Positions 4,793 through 12,889 of a DNA stretch of 26,098 nt are shown piece by piece (position 1 is the first letter of the stretch; each line of letters starts with the position of its first letter). The stretch is from NCBI GenBank assembly GCA_964459635.1, contig CAYWMQ010000010.1, forward strand, positions 1 to 26,098, written 5' to 3'. The stretch is from CAYWMQ01 sp964459635. GTDB lineage: Bacteria > Patescibacteriota > Minisyncoccia > Phycocordibacterales > UBA12088. Under the pieces are notes generated by a model. It saw nothing but the letters and a program-made list of their open reading frames with translations, made no database searches and was not told the origin of the DNA. The position numbers and the translations under genes are program-made.

Positions 4793-6658
4793 CTATATCT
4801 TGCACCCCGCCTTCACCCCCAAGAAGCTCGTCACCTTGTTGCAGAGTTTATCCAAGTTGCTGCGCTTGCGTAGTATGTGGTCCTCATCGGGGAAGGAGAG
4901 TGAGTCCACCGTAAAGTCCTGCGTCTTTGCAAACTCCAGGTACTTCGTAGACTGCCACACCGGCACCGTAGAGTCATTTTCGCCCCACACCACGAGCACC
5001 TTGTGGTCGTCGTCGAGCTTGTCCATGCCGGTAAAGACCGACGCCTTCAGGTACGCATCCATGTTGTGGTTGTCCGGCACACCGTCGAACACATCCTTGA
5101 AGGGCGAGGTGGGTATCTGGCTGATGAGCCCGTACCAGTCGGACACGCCCGCTATCGAGACCGCGCCGTCTACCGTCTCAGGCATGTCCACGATGCCACG
5201 GAAGGCCATGTAGCCGCCGTACGAGTTACCAATAAGATATACGTTGCGCACCTTCTTCTCTTTCTTGATGGCGGCTATTGCGTTCTTTATGTCCTTGATC
5301 TCTGTGTCTCCCACCTTCATCTTGAGTGAATTGCGAAATGCAGAGCCGTAGCCCGTAGAGCCCGAGTAGTCTATCTTGTACACGTACGAGCCGCCTTCCG
5401 CGAGCCGCTCAAGAAGCTCATCGTACACCGCGTACGAGAGGTACGGGTGGTAACCTTTCGCTATTTGGCGCATCGGACCACCATGCATCCATATGAAGAG
5501 GTCACGCGCTGAATCCTTTTTTGCTGCGGTACTTGGCGCAAGCATAACACCGGTGCGACCGCCGTATGAAGCTACGGTGCGCGTGATCTTTGAGCTTATA
5601 GGTGAGGCGGGAACAGGCTTTAGCGTGGTCTTTTCCTTGCCGGGCGCGACCAAGACCACATTTGTGTTCTTGCCGTCGGTTTTGAGGTACGCAAGCTGAG
5701 AGTTTGAGCCGGCACGTACCCGCTTAAGGAAATCGCCATATGAGACATCCTGATCTACCGCCTGTATCTTGTTCGCCTTTGCGTCGTACGCGAAAAGGTC
5801 CCATTCGAGCGGCCCGTCTACATTAGCCATGAAGTAGAGGGTCCCGCCTATGAAGAGGTAGTCCTCCGTCTCTGCCTTTGGCTTGGTGACTTGCACAAGC
5901 TTTGCCGCAGAGCCACGAAGCACCTCGGAAAGTGGGGCCGTCATGAGCGTGCGGAAACCCTGCACGTCTTCGAGGAAGGCGACACGCGCCTCATCTTCGG
6001 AAAACTCAAGGTACGACTGCATGGCTGAAGGCCCATCCGACTTGCCACCTGTTTTTGCGTTCCAAAGCTCGTGACGGCCACTCCCGTAGTTGTAACCTGT
6101 CACGTAGGTGCCGCTCGGGGACACGGACATGAAGGCAAGGTTTTGCGAGAGCGTCACGCTCGTCATTTTTTTTGTGGCAATGTCGTACCGTGTGTAGGTG
6201 AGGCCGTCTTTGAACATCACCGCATCGTTGTTCTTGGTGAGTGACACATTGGCGCCAGGCTTCAGGTAGGGGATGAGGGCGAGCTTTTTCGGCTTGTCCG
6301 AGCGTATGTCGTAGAGGAAGTAGTAGTTGAGCGTACCGAGCGAGAACGGCCGCACACCCAAGGTGCCGTCGCTGCTGCGCGTGTAGTCTTTTGTGCCGAG
6401 CACAGCAGGGAAGAGCGCCGGGGTCGTAGAGCCATGCGCCTTGCATGACACATCAGTGACGCTGCACGAGAAGTACTGTGTGCCGGCCGGGCCTTTGTAC
6501 TCAAGGAGCAGCGTATTGCCGCGCTGGTCTTTGAGCGAGCCATACTGGATCTCAGAGGACTGCTGTGCATGTACAGGCTGCGCAAGGAGCGCGCCGACGA
6601 GAGCGAGTGCTGCAACGGTAAGAGGCGTATGTACGCGGTATGTAGCGGAGGTAAACAT
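4793..6658 (-). CDS. Secreted prolyl oligopeptidase family (S9) peptidase
   Basis: A 621-residue protein. A signal peptide (residues 1-31, ending VHA) indicates export. A beta-propeller-like N-terminal region (about 35-370) is followed by an alpha/beta hydrolase domain. The catalytic triad is visible: Ser479 in GNSYGGY, Asp562 in GENDSTVP and His594 in PDEDHIL. These match the S9 family, which cleaves short peptides, often after proline or basic residues. The start at 6658 gives a clean signal peptide; the frame runs on to 6796 without one. TAACGT lies seven bases upstream and there is no Shine-Dalgarno site. It probably serves peptide scavenging or surface processing. It converges with cassette gene D. 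Confidence 0.9.
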   Translation of the reverse strand: MFTSATYRVHTPLTVAALALVGALLAQPVHAQQSSEIQYGSLKDQRGNTLLLEYKGPAGTQYFSCSVTDVSCKAHGSTTPALFPAVLGTKDYTRSSDGTLGVRPFSLGTLNYYFLYDIRSDKPKKLALIPYLKPGANVSLTKNNDAVMFKDGLTYTRYDIATKKMTSVTLSQNLAFMSVSPSGTYVTGYNYGSGRHELWNAKTGGKSDGPSAMQSYLEFSEDEARVAFLEDVQGFRTLMTAPLSEVLRGSAAKLVQVTKPKAETEDYLFIGGTLYFMANVDGPLEWDLFAYDAKANKIQAVDQDVSYGDFLKRVRAGSNSQLAYLKTDGKNTNVVLVAPGKEKTTLKPVPASPISSKITRTVASYGGRTGVMLAPSTAAKKDSARDLFIWMHGGPMRQIAKGYHPYLSYAVYDELLERLAEGGSYVYKIDYSGSTGYGSAFRNSLKMKVGDTEIKDIKNAIAAIKKEKKVRNVYLIGNSYGGYMAFRGIVDMPETVDGAVSIAGVSDWYGLISQIPTSPFKDVFDGVPDNHNMDAYLKASVFTGMDKLDDDHKVLVVWGENDSTVPVWQSTKYLEFAKTQDFTVDSLSFPDEDHILRKRSNLDKLCNKVTSFLGVKAGCKI

Positions 6659-6848
6659 GAGATTCACGTTAGGGAATAAGAACAAGCGGCGTACGCACAC
6701 GTCAAGCACGCTCACACTGCGCCGCGAAATAAAAAGGGAAGTACCCTGATTGTATCGTACTGGACGGCGAGCACAAACCGTTCTGACAGCGGACAAGACA
6801 GCTCAGGTGTTGTATACTTATAGCATTACTGAGTAAGCGGTACGCTAT

Positions 6849-7433
6849 ATGGAAATGAGAATCGAAATGCCACAACGGGGAGAAGCCGAGGAACAACTAT
6901 CAACCCCGAACAAAGATATCGCGGAAACACTCGGTAAACTTGAGTCGCTCATTGCAGACTTCGAAACGCGGATGGTGGCAGAGCATAAAAGACTGTATCC
7001 AAATGCCTTTTGGGTCAATCCTCATAATAACGAGGAGGAAGGTCCTGTGACAAAAGTCGAACAGATGGACGAAGATCATCGTTCTGATGTATTGACACAC
7101 ATGATGCGCTCAGGCGTTGACGTGCTTGGAGATATGGGAGCTGGCCCCGTGCTGAGTGCGATAGAGGAACTGAGTGCACAACTTGTGAAGCGGCAAAAGA
7201 GTCTTGACGAGCAACGCGCTACGCGTGCACAGGAAGGCCATACACCGGACACAGCGTTACCGGAGGAAGAGAAGCGAGATGCTGGGCAACTTTCTCATAA
7301 TGAAGAAGGCCATTGGACGGAAGCAGAGATAGAGGAGGAAGAGAAGCAGCTTGCTGTATACGCGGAAGAAGTTAATAAGCTACAGGAACGGTGGCACGCC
7401 ATTGTCGGTCCAGCCGCATTTGAGAAAGCATAG
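6849..7433 (+). CDS. Acidic coiled-coil protein, unknown function
   Basis: A 194-residue, highly charged, Glu-rich protein without signal peptide or membrane segment. Heptad-like patterns occur at about 23-45, 100-125 and 150-185, so it is largely helical and possibly coiled-coil. I recognise no family. A TATACT box (6813-6818) lies 30 bases before the ATG but has no good -35 partner; there is no clear Shine-Dalgarno site. An N-terminal EMRIEMPQRGEAEE is followed by a NxDIAETLGKLESLIADFE helix. It may be a regulator or scaffold; that is only a guess. Confidence 0.75.
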   Translation: MEMRIEMPQRGEAEEQLSTPNKDIAETLGKLESLIADFETRMVAEHKRLYPNAFWVNPHNNEEEGPVTKVEQMDEDHRSDVLTHMMRSGVDVLGDMGAGPVLSAIEELSAQLVKRQKSLDEQRATRAQEGHTPDTALPEEEKRDAGQLSHNEEGHWTEAEIEEEEKQLAVYAEEVNKLQERWHAIVGPAAFEKA

Positions 7434-7506
7434 AGAGGCATTGCACAGTACTAGAGTGCAGCACGGTACTATGATATTGTAGGGTCCGCATGGGCATGTG
7501 GCGGCC

Positions 7507-7596
7507 AAGCACCAAACAAACGTAGTGTACCGGCGTGAAGAAAACGTATGCGTAGCCAGGATGTTCTTTTTTGAAACACTGTACGTAGTTTGGTGC
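7507..7596. repeat. Spaced inverted repeat upstream of tRNA-Leu
   Basis: AGCACCAAAC (7507-7516) is the exact inverse of GTTTGGTGCT (7587-7596). The arms extend weakly with ACGTA/TACGT. The 70 bases between contain no credible gene. It could be the ends of a small element or a structured RNA. Confidence 0.45.
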
Positions 7597-7612
7597 TCGG
7601 TACAAATTGGTA

Positions 7613-7645
7613 GACCCTGCTTCGCGCTCCGCTTCGCAGGGCAAG
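7613..7645 (+). repeat. Short palindromic element left of tRNA-Leu
   Basis: CCCTGC...GCAGGG stem flanked by GA on the left and CAAG on the right. The same unit occurs in reverse orientation at 7760-7791 on the other side of the tRNA gene. Confidence 0.75.
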
Positions 7646-7661
7646 GCGCGCAAAAATGTAT

Positions 7662-7743
7662 GGGTAAGTGGCGGAATTGGTATACGCGTACGCTTCAGGA
7701 GCGTATGCCGCAAGGCTTGGGGGTTCGAGTCCCCCCTTACCCA
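7662..7743 (+). tRNA. tRNA-Leu (anticodon CAG)
   Basis: A class II tRNA of 82 bases. Acceptor GGGTAAG pairs with CTTACCC (7736-7742) with discriminator A. The D-arm has AATTGGTA, the anticodon stem TACGC/GCGTA holds loop TTCAGGA (anticodon CAG, reading CUG), and the long variable arm is TGCCGCAAGGCTT. The T-arm is GGGGG-TTCGAGT-CCCCC. The 3' CCA is not encoded, so it must be added afterwards. Confidence 0.95.
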
Positions 7744-7759
7744 CAGGACAGAGTTCGGG

Positions 7760-7791
7760 CTTGCCCTGCGTAGCTTTAGCGAAGCAGGGTC
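7760..7791 (-). repeat. Short palindromic element right of tRNA-Leu
   Basis: Inverse copy of 7613-7645: CTTG-CCCTGC, core TAGCTTTAGCGAA, GCAGGG-TC. The core recurs, with one change, at 24960-24986. Confidence 0.75.
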
Positions 7792-7818
7792 GTAGTGGGA
7801 GCAATCCCGTGGAGGTTC

Positions 7819-7838
7819 CCTGCCTGCCGGCAGGCAGG
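7819..7838. repeat. 20-base perfect palindrome in a tRNA-like T-loop
   Basis: CCTGCCTGCCGGCAGGCAGG is a perfect palindrome. The bases around it read GGAGG-TTC before and AAGT-CCTCT after. Without the palindrome these would join into a normal T-arm (stem GGAGG/CCTCT with one G-T, loop TTCAAGT), preceded by a possible variable arm, TGGGAGCAATCCC (7796-7808). I could not fold a full tRNA around it. Confidence 0.7.
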
Positions 7839-7880
7839 AAGTCCTCTCTCTCCAGCACGTAATGCCCGGGCACGAAGCAT

Positions 7881-7961
7881 TTCCGCCTTCGCCAAAGCTA
7901 TGGCGGAAAGGCAGAGCGCTATGAGAGCGATATTGTGCCGGTCCAAGTCCGGTCCGCGGCA
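7881..7961. other. Palindrome and degenerate tRNA-like 3' end
   Basis: TTCCGCC...GGCGGAA (7881-7908), with core AGCTATGG-type sequence, is a third short palindrome. At 7937-7961 a T-arm-like stem (GCCGG, loop TCCAAGT, CCGGT) is followed by CCGCGGC-A, which looks like the 3' side of an acceptor stem. The 5' side does not pair well, so this is at best a tRNA remnant. Confidence 0.35.
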
Positions 7962-8067
7962 TCAGGATAAGTTCGCGCCCACCCAAGCACACGAAAACGT
8001 GAATAAGCCACGTTGCGCTACTTCCTCGCTACTGCTACGCTTGTGTAAGCTTTAGCTTTACCAAGTA

Positions 8068-9423
8068 ATGTTTTTATTCATGGGCAGCAAGAAAAAGGCG
8101 GCATTCGCGGGTATTGCGGTCATAAGCCTCGCTATCGGCGCAAGCACGATCGCTCCTGCGCTTAGCAGCGCGAGCATCAGCCCCAACGAAAAGCTCTCGA
8201 TCGGGACCATAAGTAAAACGCGCGGCACTGCTACGTTTTCCGCGCGTGGCACTATCGACAACATCATTAATAACGGCCAGGGCTTCATCATGAAGGTGTG
8301 GGAGCGCACCTTTACCGTCGTGCCGCACGACACGACGCGCTTTTCACCTTCCGTACGTGACACGAGCGCCGCACAACGCCTTGCGGCATACGGGATCGGT
8401 GATGAGGTGCAGGTATACGGCTATGTGAGCAGCTCCACGCTTACGGTCGCACCAACCAGCATCAGCAACTACACCGAGCGCTCATCGGGCTCGCCTCTCT
8501 ACCGCGTTAAAACCATACTTGACGGCACACTGGAGAGCTTGACCTCCACCACATTTAAGCTCAAAGTGGGCTCGAAAACGTATAACGTCATACACGACGA
8601 TACGGGTAAGTACTACGATGCCCAAAAGCGCCGTATTAAGCCTGCGCTTAGCGGCTGGGCGAGTGGCGATTCCGTCTACGGGTACTTCATGGTGGGCGGT
8701 ACCGATGCGAAAGCGGTGGCGGTGTACAACCGCAGTAAGACTGCGGCAAACGCCGATCTCTACACGACAAGCAGCAACACGGGAAATACCGGCACAGTGC
8801 CGGCCGCACCCACAGGTGTGAGTGCTACCGCGGGTGATCGCCAAGTCACACTCACTTGGAATGCGGTCACCGGTGCCGAGCGCTACAAGATCATGCGCTC
8901 TGAAACGAGCGGCGGCCCGTACAGCACCGTAACATCGTACGCGCAAGGTACCAGCTACACCAACACCGGTCGCACGAACGGCGTGACCTACTACTACGTC
9001 ATAATGGCGGTCAACAAAGCGGGTGAGAGCGCACAGTCCGCCCAGGTGAGTGCGAAGCCCATGGGCACCGCCACAAACGGTTCAAGCACCAAACCCGCCA
9101 CACCGACCGGCGTCACTGCAACGGCCGGCGATAAGCAGGTAACCATTACGTGGAATGCTGTACCGGGAGCGGAGCGTTACAAGCTCATGCGATCTGAAAC
9201 GAGCGGCGGCCCGTACACTCTCGTGAGCTCGTATATTACAAGTACGACCTACACGAACACCGGCCGCACAAATGGAAAGACGTACTACTATGTGGTGAGT
9301 GCCGTCAACAAGGCGGGCGAGAGCGCGCAGTCAGCACAGGTGAGTGCGACTCCTGCAAGCGGTGGCACAGGCACAGGGGGCACGAACCCTCCTCCTCCTC
9401 CGCCTCCGCCGGGTGGTCTTTAG
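8068..9423 (+). CDS. Exported FnIII-domain surface protein
   Basis: A 451-residue protein. The N-terminus (basic, then hydrophobic to about residue 35) is a signal peptide or anchor. Two beta-rich repeats of the GTI/GTLxxL...VxGDxVxVYGY type (about 55-135 and 150-225) look like small OB-like extracellular domains (DUF5666 style; inference). Two fibronectin type III domains follow (about 245-331 and 340-430). They are nearly copies of each other: both contain RSETSGGPY and NTGRTNG. The C-terminus is a proline run ending in GGL. It likely acts at the cell surface in adhesion or as a wall-linked spacer. A second in-frame ATG at 8080 is possible. A terminator follows. Confidence 0.87.
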   Translation: MFLFMGSKKKAAFAGIAVISLAIGASTIAPALSSASISPNEKLSIGTISKTRGTATFSARGTIDNIINNGQGFIMKVWERTFTVVPHDTTRFSPSVRDTSAAQRLAAYGIGDEVQVYGYVSSSTLTVAPTSISNYTERSSGSPLYRVKTILDGTLESLTSTTFKLKVGSKTYNVIHDDTGKYYDAQKRRIKPALSGWASGDSVYGYFMVGGTDAKAVAVYNRSKTAANADLYTTSSNTGNTGTVPAAPTGVSATAGDRQVTLTWNAVTGAERYKIMRSETSGGPYSTVTSYAQGTSYTNTGRTNGVTYYYVIMAVNKAGESAQSAQVSAKPMGTATNGSSTKPATPTGVTATAGDKQVTITWNAVPGAERYKLMRSETSGGPYTLVSSYITSTTYTNTGRTNGKTYYYVVSAVNKAGESAQSAQVSATPASGGTGTGGTNPPPPPPPPGGL

Positions 9424-9429
9424 AAGAGC

Positions 9430-9460
9430 AACACAGCGGGCCATGCGGGCCTGCTGTGTT
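9430..9460. terminator. Terminator after FnIII gene
   Basis: AACACAGC + GGCC, loop ATGC, GGGCC + GCTGTGTT. It starts six bases after the stop and ends 24 bases before the next ATG. No strong T-run is seen. Confidence 0.75.
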
Positions 9461-9484
9461 CATGTAGCATGATACACAATATAT

Positions 9485-11758
9485 ATGAGAATACCGACAG
9501 CTCAAACATTCGCAGTCGCGGTGTGCATCGTCATCCTGGGGTGCGGCACATACGCGTTTGCGCAAGACCGCCAAACGTGCGCCCCGGCAGGTACCGCAGG
9601 TGCCACGTTTGGCGCTTCTGGGGCTGCTGTGCGTACTCTACAGCAGTGCCTCATAGATGGCGGATACTCCATCCCCGCAGGCGCGACCGGCTTCTACGGC
9701 GAGCAAACACGTGCGGCTGTGCGTGCTTTTTACAAAGCCAAGCTCAACATGGCCTCATGGCACGGTTCGTGGGTTGGGCCGCAGGGCAGATCTGCGCTTG
9801 CGCAGCTGGGCACCGTACCCGGAGGCACAGGAAGCACAGCTAAGCCCGGCACATGGCGACGTCTTGCGAACGCTTCGGACCTTGCACGATATGTTGCAGA
9901 GCGCAACAAAGCAATCGAAAATAGTGCGACAGGTGCAGTGCCGCCCCCCATGCCGCTTTCGCCTACGGCAGACGACGCGGGGCGTGCATCTGGAGCCGCC
10001 GCTCTACCTGAGCGCTTCTCGGGTACGAACGTACAGGTCGCCGGAGTGGACGAGCCGGATCTTGTAAAAACGGACGGCACACACCTCTACATCGGGCACC
10101 AGCCCATGTACGGCATAGCGTGGCCCATCATGCGCGAGGGTGCAGTGGACAGCGTACCACGCCCCGTACCCCCTCCTGTGGGCACCTCAGTCGCATCCAC
10201 GCCGCGAACCTTGGCACCCGCCACCGTGGATGCAATGCCGCCCCTCTACCGCGACGAGCGTAAAACGAGCATAGTACGCACACTCCCGCTCGAATCACTG
10301 AACATCGCAAGTAAAAGTATTGAAGAGCATGGCGAGCTTTTGCTCGACGATAAGACAAAGACTCTCCTCATACTCGGAGTCGATCGCGTAACAGCATACG
10401 ATGTGAAGAACCCCGCTTCACCGAAGCGAACGTGGACGTACACACACGACACGAACACAGGGCGCATGGCGGCGCGCCTCGTCAACGGCACACTCTATTT
10501 GGTGATGGCTACCGACCTTGGTGGCACACAGCCGTGTCCTCTTGGCGTGCTGCGTAAGGGTGACGCGCGTGTCATGCTCCCCTGCACGGATATCTGGGTG
10601 CCCGGCACCATAGAGCCGGTAGATACCACATACACGGTACTTGCCATGTCACCCGCAAGCGGCACCGTGACGCAGAAGCTTTCGCTCGCGGGTGAGCGCA
10701 GCAATGTCGTGACCTACATGACGGAGGACGCGCTCTACCTCGCGCACCGCGCAGAGGCTTCGCGCACCGAAGTCTACCTCGACTTTTATGAGCGCGGGCT
10801 CACGGATATGCTGGGAAGCACGACCATTGCGCGCATTCGCACCATCCGCGGGTACGATATCTCGCCCGCGTCCAAACTCTACGAGGTACGGAGAGCTGTT
10901 GAGGAGCGTGTGGGATCAATGGGTGCGGATGAGCAGATGCGCTGGCGAGCCGAGCTGGAGAACAAGCAGGCGACGTACCTCAAGGCACGCGCACGCGACC
11001 TGGACCGTACCGTGGTGACCCGCATCCCGCTCGCATCTCTCACCATAGGCGCGTCCGGAAGTATCCCCGGCCACCTGCTCAACCAGTTTTCGCTCGACGA
11101 ACACGAGGGGTACCTTCGTGCGGCGGTGACGGTGGGAGACCGGTGGGGTGAGACAGAGCAGGTGAACGATGTGTATGTGCTCGACAGCGCACTGCGCACA
11201 GTCGGCAGCATACGCGATCTTGGCCTCAGCGAGCAGGTCTACGCGGCGCGCTTCATAGGCGACCGCGGGTACCTCGTGACGTTCCGTCAGATCGACCCGT
11301 TCTATGTCCTTGACCTCTCCGTACCCACCGCACCGAAGATGCAGGGTGAGCTCAAGATACCCGGCTACTCGTCCTATCTGGAGCCGCTCGGCAATGACCT
11401 GGTGCTTGGTGTGGGGAGGGAAGGCAGCAGTGTAAAGCTCTCGGTGTTCGACGTGTCGAACCCACAGAAACCCACAGAACGCGCGAAGTATTCACTGAAG
11501 GACAGCTGGACGGAGGTGGAGCAAAACCACCACGCATTCCTCCGTGATGCAAAGCATGGCGTATTCTTCATCCCCACAGGGCAGGGAGGCTATGTCTTCT
11601 CGTACACGGGGGGTGCACTTGCGCTCAAGGCCACCATCGCAAGCCCGAGTGTGAAGCGTGCGGTGTTCATCGACGACTACCTCTACATCGTGAGCGACGA
11701 CAAGGTGGTGGTACTCGACGAGAACACGTGGAAGAAGGTGAAGGAGCTGGCGCTGTAA
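9485..11758 (+). CDS. Exported PG-binding/beta-propeller protein
   Basis: A 757-residue protein. The N-terminus is a signal peptide ending near AFA (residue 26); a cysteine in ILGC could alternatively be a lipid site. A peptidoglycan-binding domain at about 40-92 has the repeat pattern AVRTLQQCLIDGGY...GFYGEQTRAAVRAFY. The large C-terminal part opens with QVAGVDEPDLVKTDGTHLYI, the hallmark of secreted proteins with a C-terminal beta-propeller (PF09826 type). Family members are extracellular and of unknown activity; here the PG-binding domain would tie it to the wall. It is the second of two surface genes in a row. TACACA lies six bases before the ATG, and a strong hairpin follows the stop. 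Confidence 0.87.
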   Translation: MRIPTAQTFAVAVCIVILGCGTYAFAQDRQTCAPAGTAGATFGASGAAVRTLQQCLIDGGYSIPAGATGFYGEQTRAAVRAFYKAKLNMASWHGSWVGPQGRSALAQLGTVPGGTGSTAKPGTWRRLANASDLARYVAERNKAIENSATGAVPPPMPLSPTADDAGRASGAAALPERFSGTNVQVAGVDEPDLVKTDGTHLYIGHQPMYGIAWPIMREGAVDSVPRPVPPPVGTSVASTPRTLAPATVDAMPPLYRDERKTSIVRTLPLESLNIASKSIEEHGELLLDDKTKTLLILGVDRVTAYDVKNPASPKRTWTYTHDTNTGRMAARLVNGTLYLVMATDLGGTQPCPLGVLRKGDARVMLPCTDIWVPGTIEPVDTTYTVLAMSPASGTVTQKLSLAGERSNVVTYMTEDALYLAHRAEASRTEVYLDFYERGLTDMLGSTTIARIRTIRGYDISPASKLYEVRRAVEERVGSMGADEQMRWRAELENKQATYLKARARDLDRTVVTRIPLASLTIGASGSIPGHLLNQFSLDEHEGYLRAAVTVGDRWGETEQVNDVYVLDSALRTVGSIRDLGLSEQVYAARFIGDRGYLVTFRQIDPFYVLDLSVPTAPKMQGELKIPGYSSYLEPLGNDLVLGVGREGSSVKLSVFDVSNPQKPTERAKYSLKDSWTEVEQNHHAFLRDAKHGVFFIPTGQGGYVFSYTGGALALKATIASPSVKRAVFIDDYLYIVSDDKVVVLDENTWKKVKELAL

Positions 11759-11773
11759 CGAACTTGCTTCCGT

Positions 11774-11809
11774 ACAGTGACGGGCGCCTCGTACGAGGCG
11801 CCCTGCTGT
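11774..11809. terminator. Bidirectional terminator between convergent genes
   Basis: GGGCGCCTCG (11782-11791) pairs with CGAGGCGCCC (11794-11803), extended by ACAG/CTGT outside. It lies between the propeller gene stop and the stop of the minus-strand gene at 11818, so it can serve both. Confidence 0.8.
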
Positions 11810-11817
11810 ATGAGTCA

Positions 11818-12120
11818 TTATGCTTGAGCCATCAAGCGCTTCCCATGTAAGAACCCCGCGAGGTAGAGCGCAAGGTACCAAGCATACAGTAGCAGCCAAT
11901 GGTTCGGCGTAAGTTGTGCTACCAGGGACGGGTGCGGTTGCACCATGAGCCCGATTACGATTCTCATCCACTCGACCACGGCGTACGAGTACGCGGTCGC
12001 GAGAAAGAAACCGCGCTGGACTATGTACATGCCATATACGCAACCTAGTGCGTAGTGAAGGCCTCCCACAACAAAGATCAGTCGGGCAACAACAAAGAAT
12101 TCGCTAGGGTCACTCATCAT
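11818..12120 (-). CDS. Small membrane protein of an accessory operon
   Basis: A 100-residue protein with about three hydrophobic segments (about 8-30, 38-58, 74-93) and a basic tail. The family is not recognised. The ATG at 12120 is chosen for AAGGAGT at 12127-12133, six bases upstream. It is the second gene of a minus-strand pair: the upstream gene ends 30 bases before this start, so both are probably read from the promoter at 12500-12528. Confidence 0.72.
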   Translation of the reverse strand: MMSDPSEFFVVARLIFVVGGLHYALGCVYGMYIVQRGFFLATAYSYAVVEWMRIVIGLMVQPHPSLVAQLTPNHWLLLYAWYLALYLAGFLHGKRLMAQA

Positions 12121-12150
12121 GCTCTTACTCCTTGCCAAGACGCGACTGCA

Positions 12151-12462
12151 TCAAGCACGTGCCTTTCGAGGAGAGGCCGAATACGCGCCATACCCAGCAG
12201 ACGCGAGGAAGAGCAAGAGCCCAAAGCCGCAGCAGAGCGCATACGTGAACGGGTCCAGCGCACCCTCCACGCTCAGCTCTCCAAGCAGTGTATGCGCTCG
12301 GCTAGCGATTATGGTGATGCACGTCGGCCCGCCCACGAGCATCGGCAGACCGCGTGGCCCGAGGCCCGACGTTTCGATAGCCTCCACGAACGTCTGCCCC
12401 ACCGCCATCGGCAAGGTAGTTACTATTGCAAAGACGTAGACTAACACTGCAGTTGTATACAC
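12151..12462 (-). CDS. Small membrane protein, first gene of the pair
   Basis: A 103-residue protein with three likely membrane segments (about 4-24, 40-58 and 72-95) and a basic end (SPRKARA). No family is recognised. The GTG at 12462 has GGGAG eight bases upstream. The frame also allows a TTG at 12480, but that would leave only about a dozen bases of leader after the mapped -10 box and no ribosome site. Confidence 0.65.
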   Translation of the reverse strand: MYTTAVLVYVFAIVTTLPMAVGQTFVEAIETSGLGPRGLPMLVGGPTCITIIASRAHTLLGELSVEGALDPFTYALCCGFGLLLFLASAGYGAYSASPRKARA

Positions 12463-12499
12463 TGCACATACTCCCGCCAAAAGGTTGTCTTCTGCTGCT

Positions 12500-12528
12500 A
12501 TTATAACACGTTATGACTATGCTTGCAA
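12500..12528 (-). promoter_or_regulatory. Promoter of the small-membrane-protein pair
   Basis: On the minus strand: TTGCAA (12528-12523), a 17-base spacer, and TATAAT (12505-12500). The same TTGCAA/TATAAT pair, with a 16-base spacer, precedes the gene at 13246. Confidence 0.8.
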
Positions 12529-12531
12529 GTT

Positions 12532-12714
12532 TTGCGGCAGTAACTGCTCACGCCCACATAAAGTGCCTCAAACGTGGCGTCATTGCGAGGAGCGCAACGA
12601 AGTGGAGCGACGCGGCAATCCAGTGCATGCCGTGCGAAAATGGCTACAAATCTGGATTGCTTCGCCTGCGGGCTCGCAAAGACGACGTATAAGTGTGAGC
12701 AGTTACTTGCGGCA
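12532..12714. repeat. Nested MITE-like repeat element
   Basis: Outer inverted ends GCAGTAACTGCTCAC (12537-12551) and GTGAGCAGTTACTTGC (12695-12710) are flanked by a direct TTGCGGCA (12532-12539, 12707-12714). Inside, about 12578-12687 is the GTCATTGCGAGGAGCG...GGCAATCCAG type of repeat with an inverse end CTGGATTGC...CTCGCAAAGAC. That internal repeat is of a kind scattered in many bacterial genomes. A partial copy is at 24985-25022. No gene is seen in 12529-12889 apart from this. Confidence 0.75.
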
Positions 12715-12843
12715 CATACGCATGTAAAATAACGCCAGAGACTCACATGCATTGCAAACCAATATAAAATGCACGTACCCTCGCGCTTCCTCTTACATGT
12801 AAAACCAAGAAAACCTGTCCTGCAGGGGGTACTACACGTCGAA

Positions 12844-12866
12844 GGGCGCTCCCGGTAGGAGCGCCC
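12844..12866 (-). terminator. Terminator of the gene at 12890
   Basis: GGGCGCTCC, loop CGGT, AGGAGCGCCC hairpin, 23 bases past the stop of the minus-strand gene. The T-run is weak. Confidence 0.75.
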
Positions 12867-12889
12867 AACTAAACCCATCATAGGACAGC

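Noticed and set aside
7588..7645. A second complete tRNA left of tRNA-Leu
   Set aside because: Only a D-arm-like piece is present; no T-arm or matching acceptor could be found.
7372..7992. Long minus-strand frame over the tRNA region
   Set aside because: Its translation (GDSNPQALRHTLLKR type) is what one gets from reading through a tRNA and palindromes; it overlaps tRNA-Leu.
7434..8067. tmRNA, RNase P or SRP RNA
   Set aside because: I looked for their conserved stretches and saw none of them.
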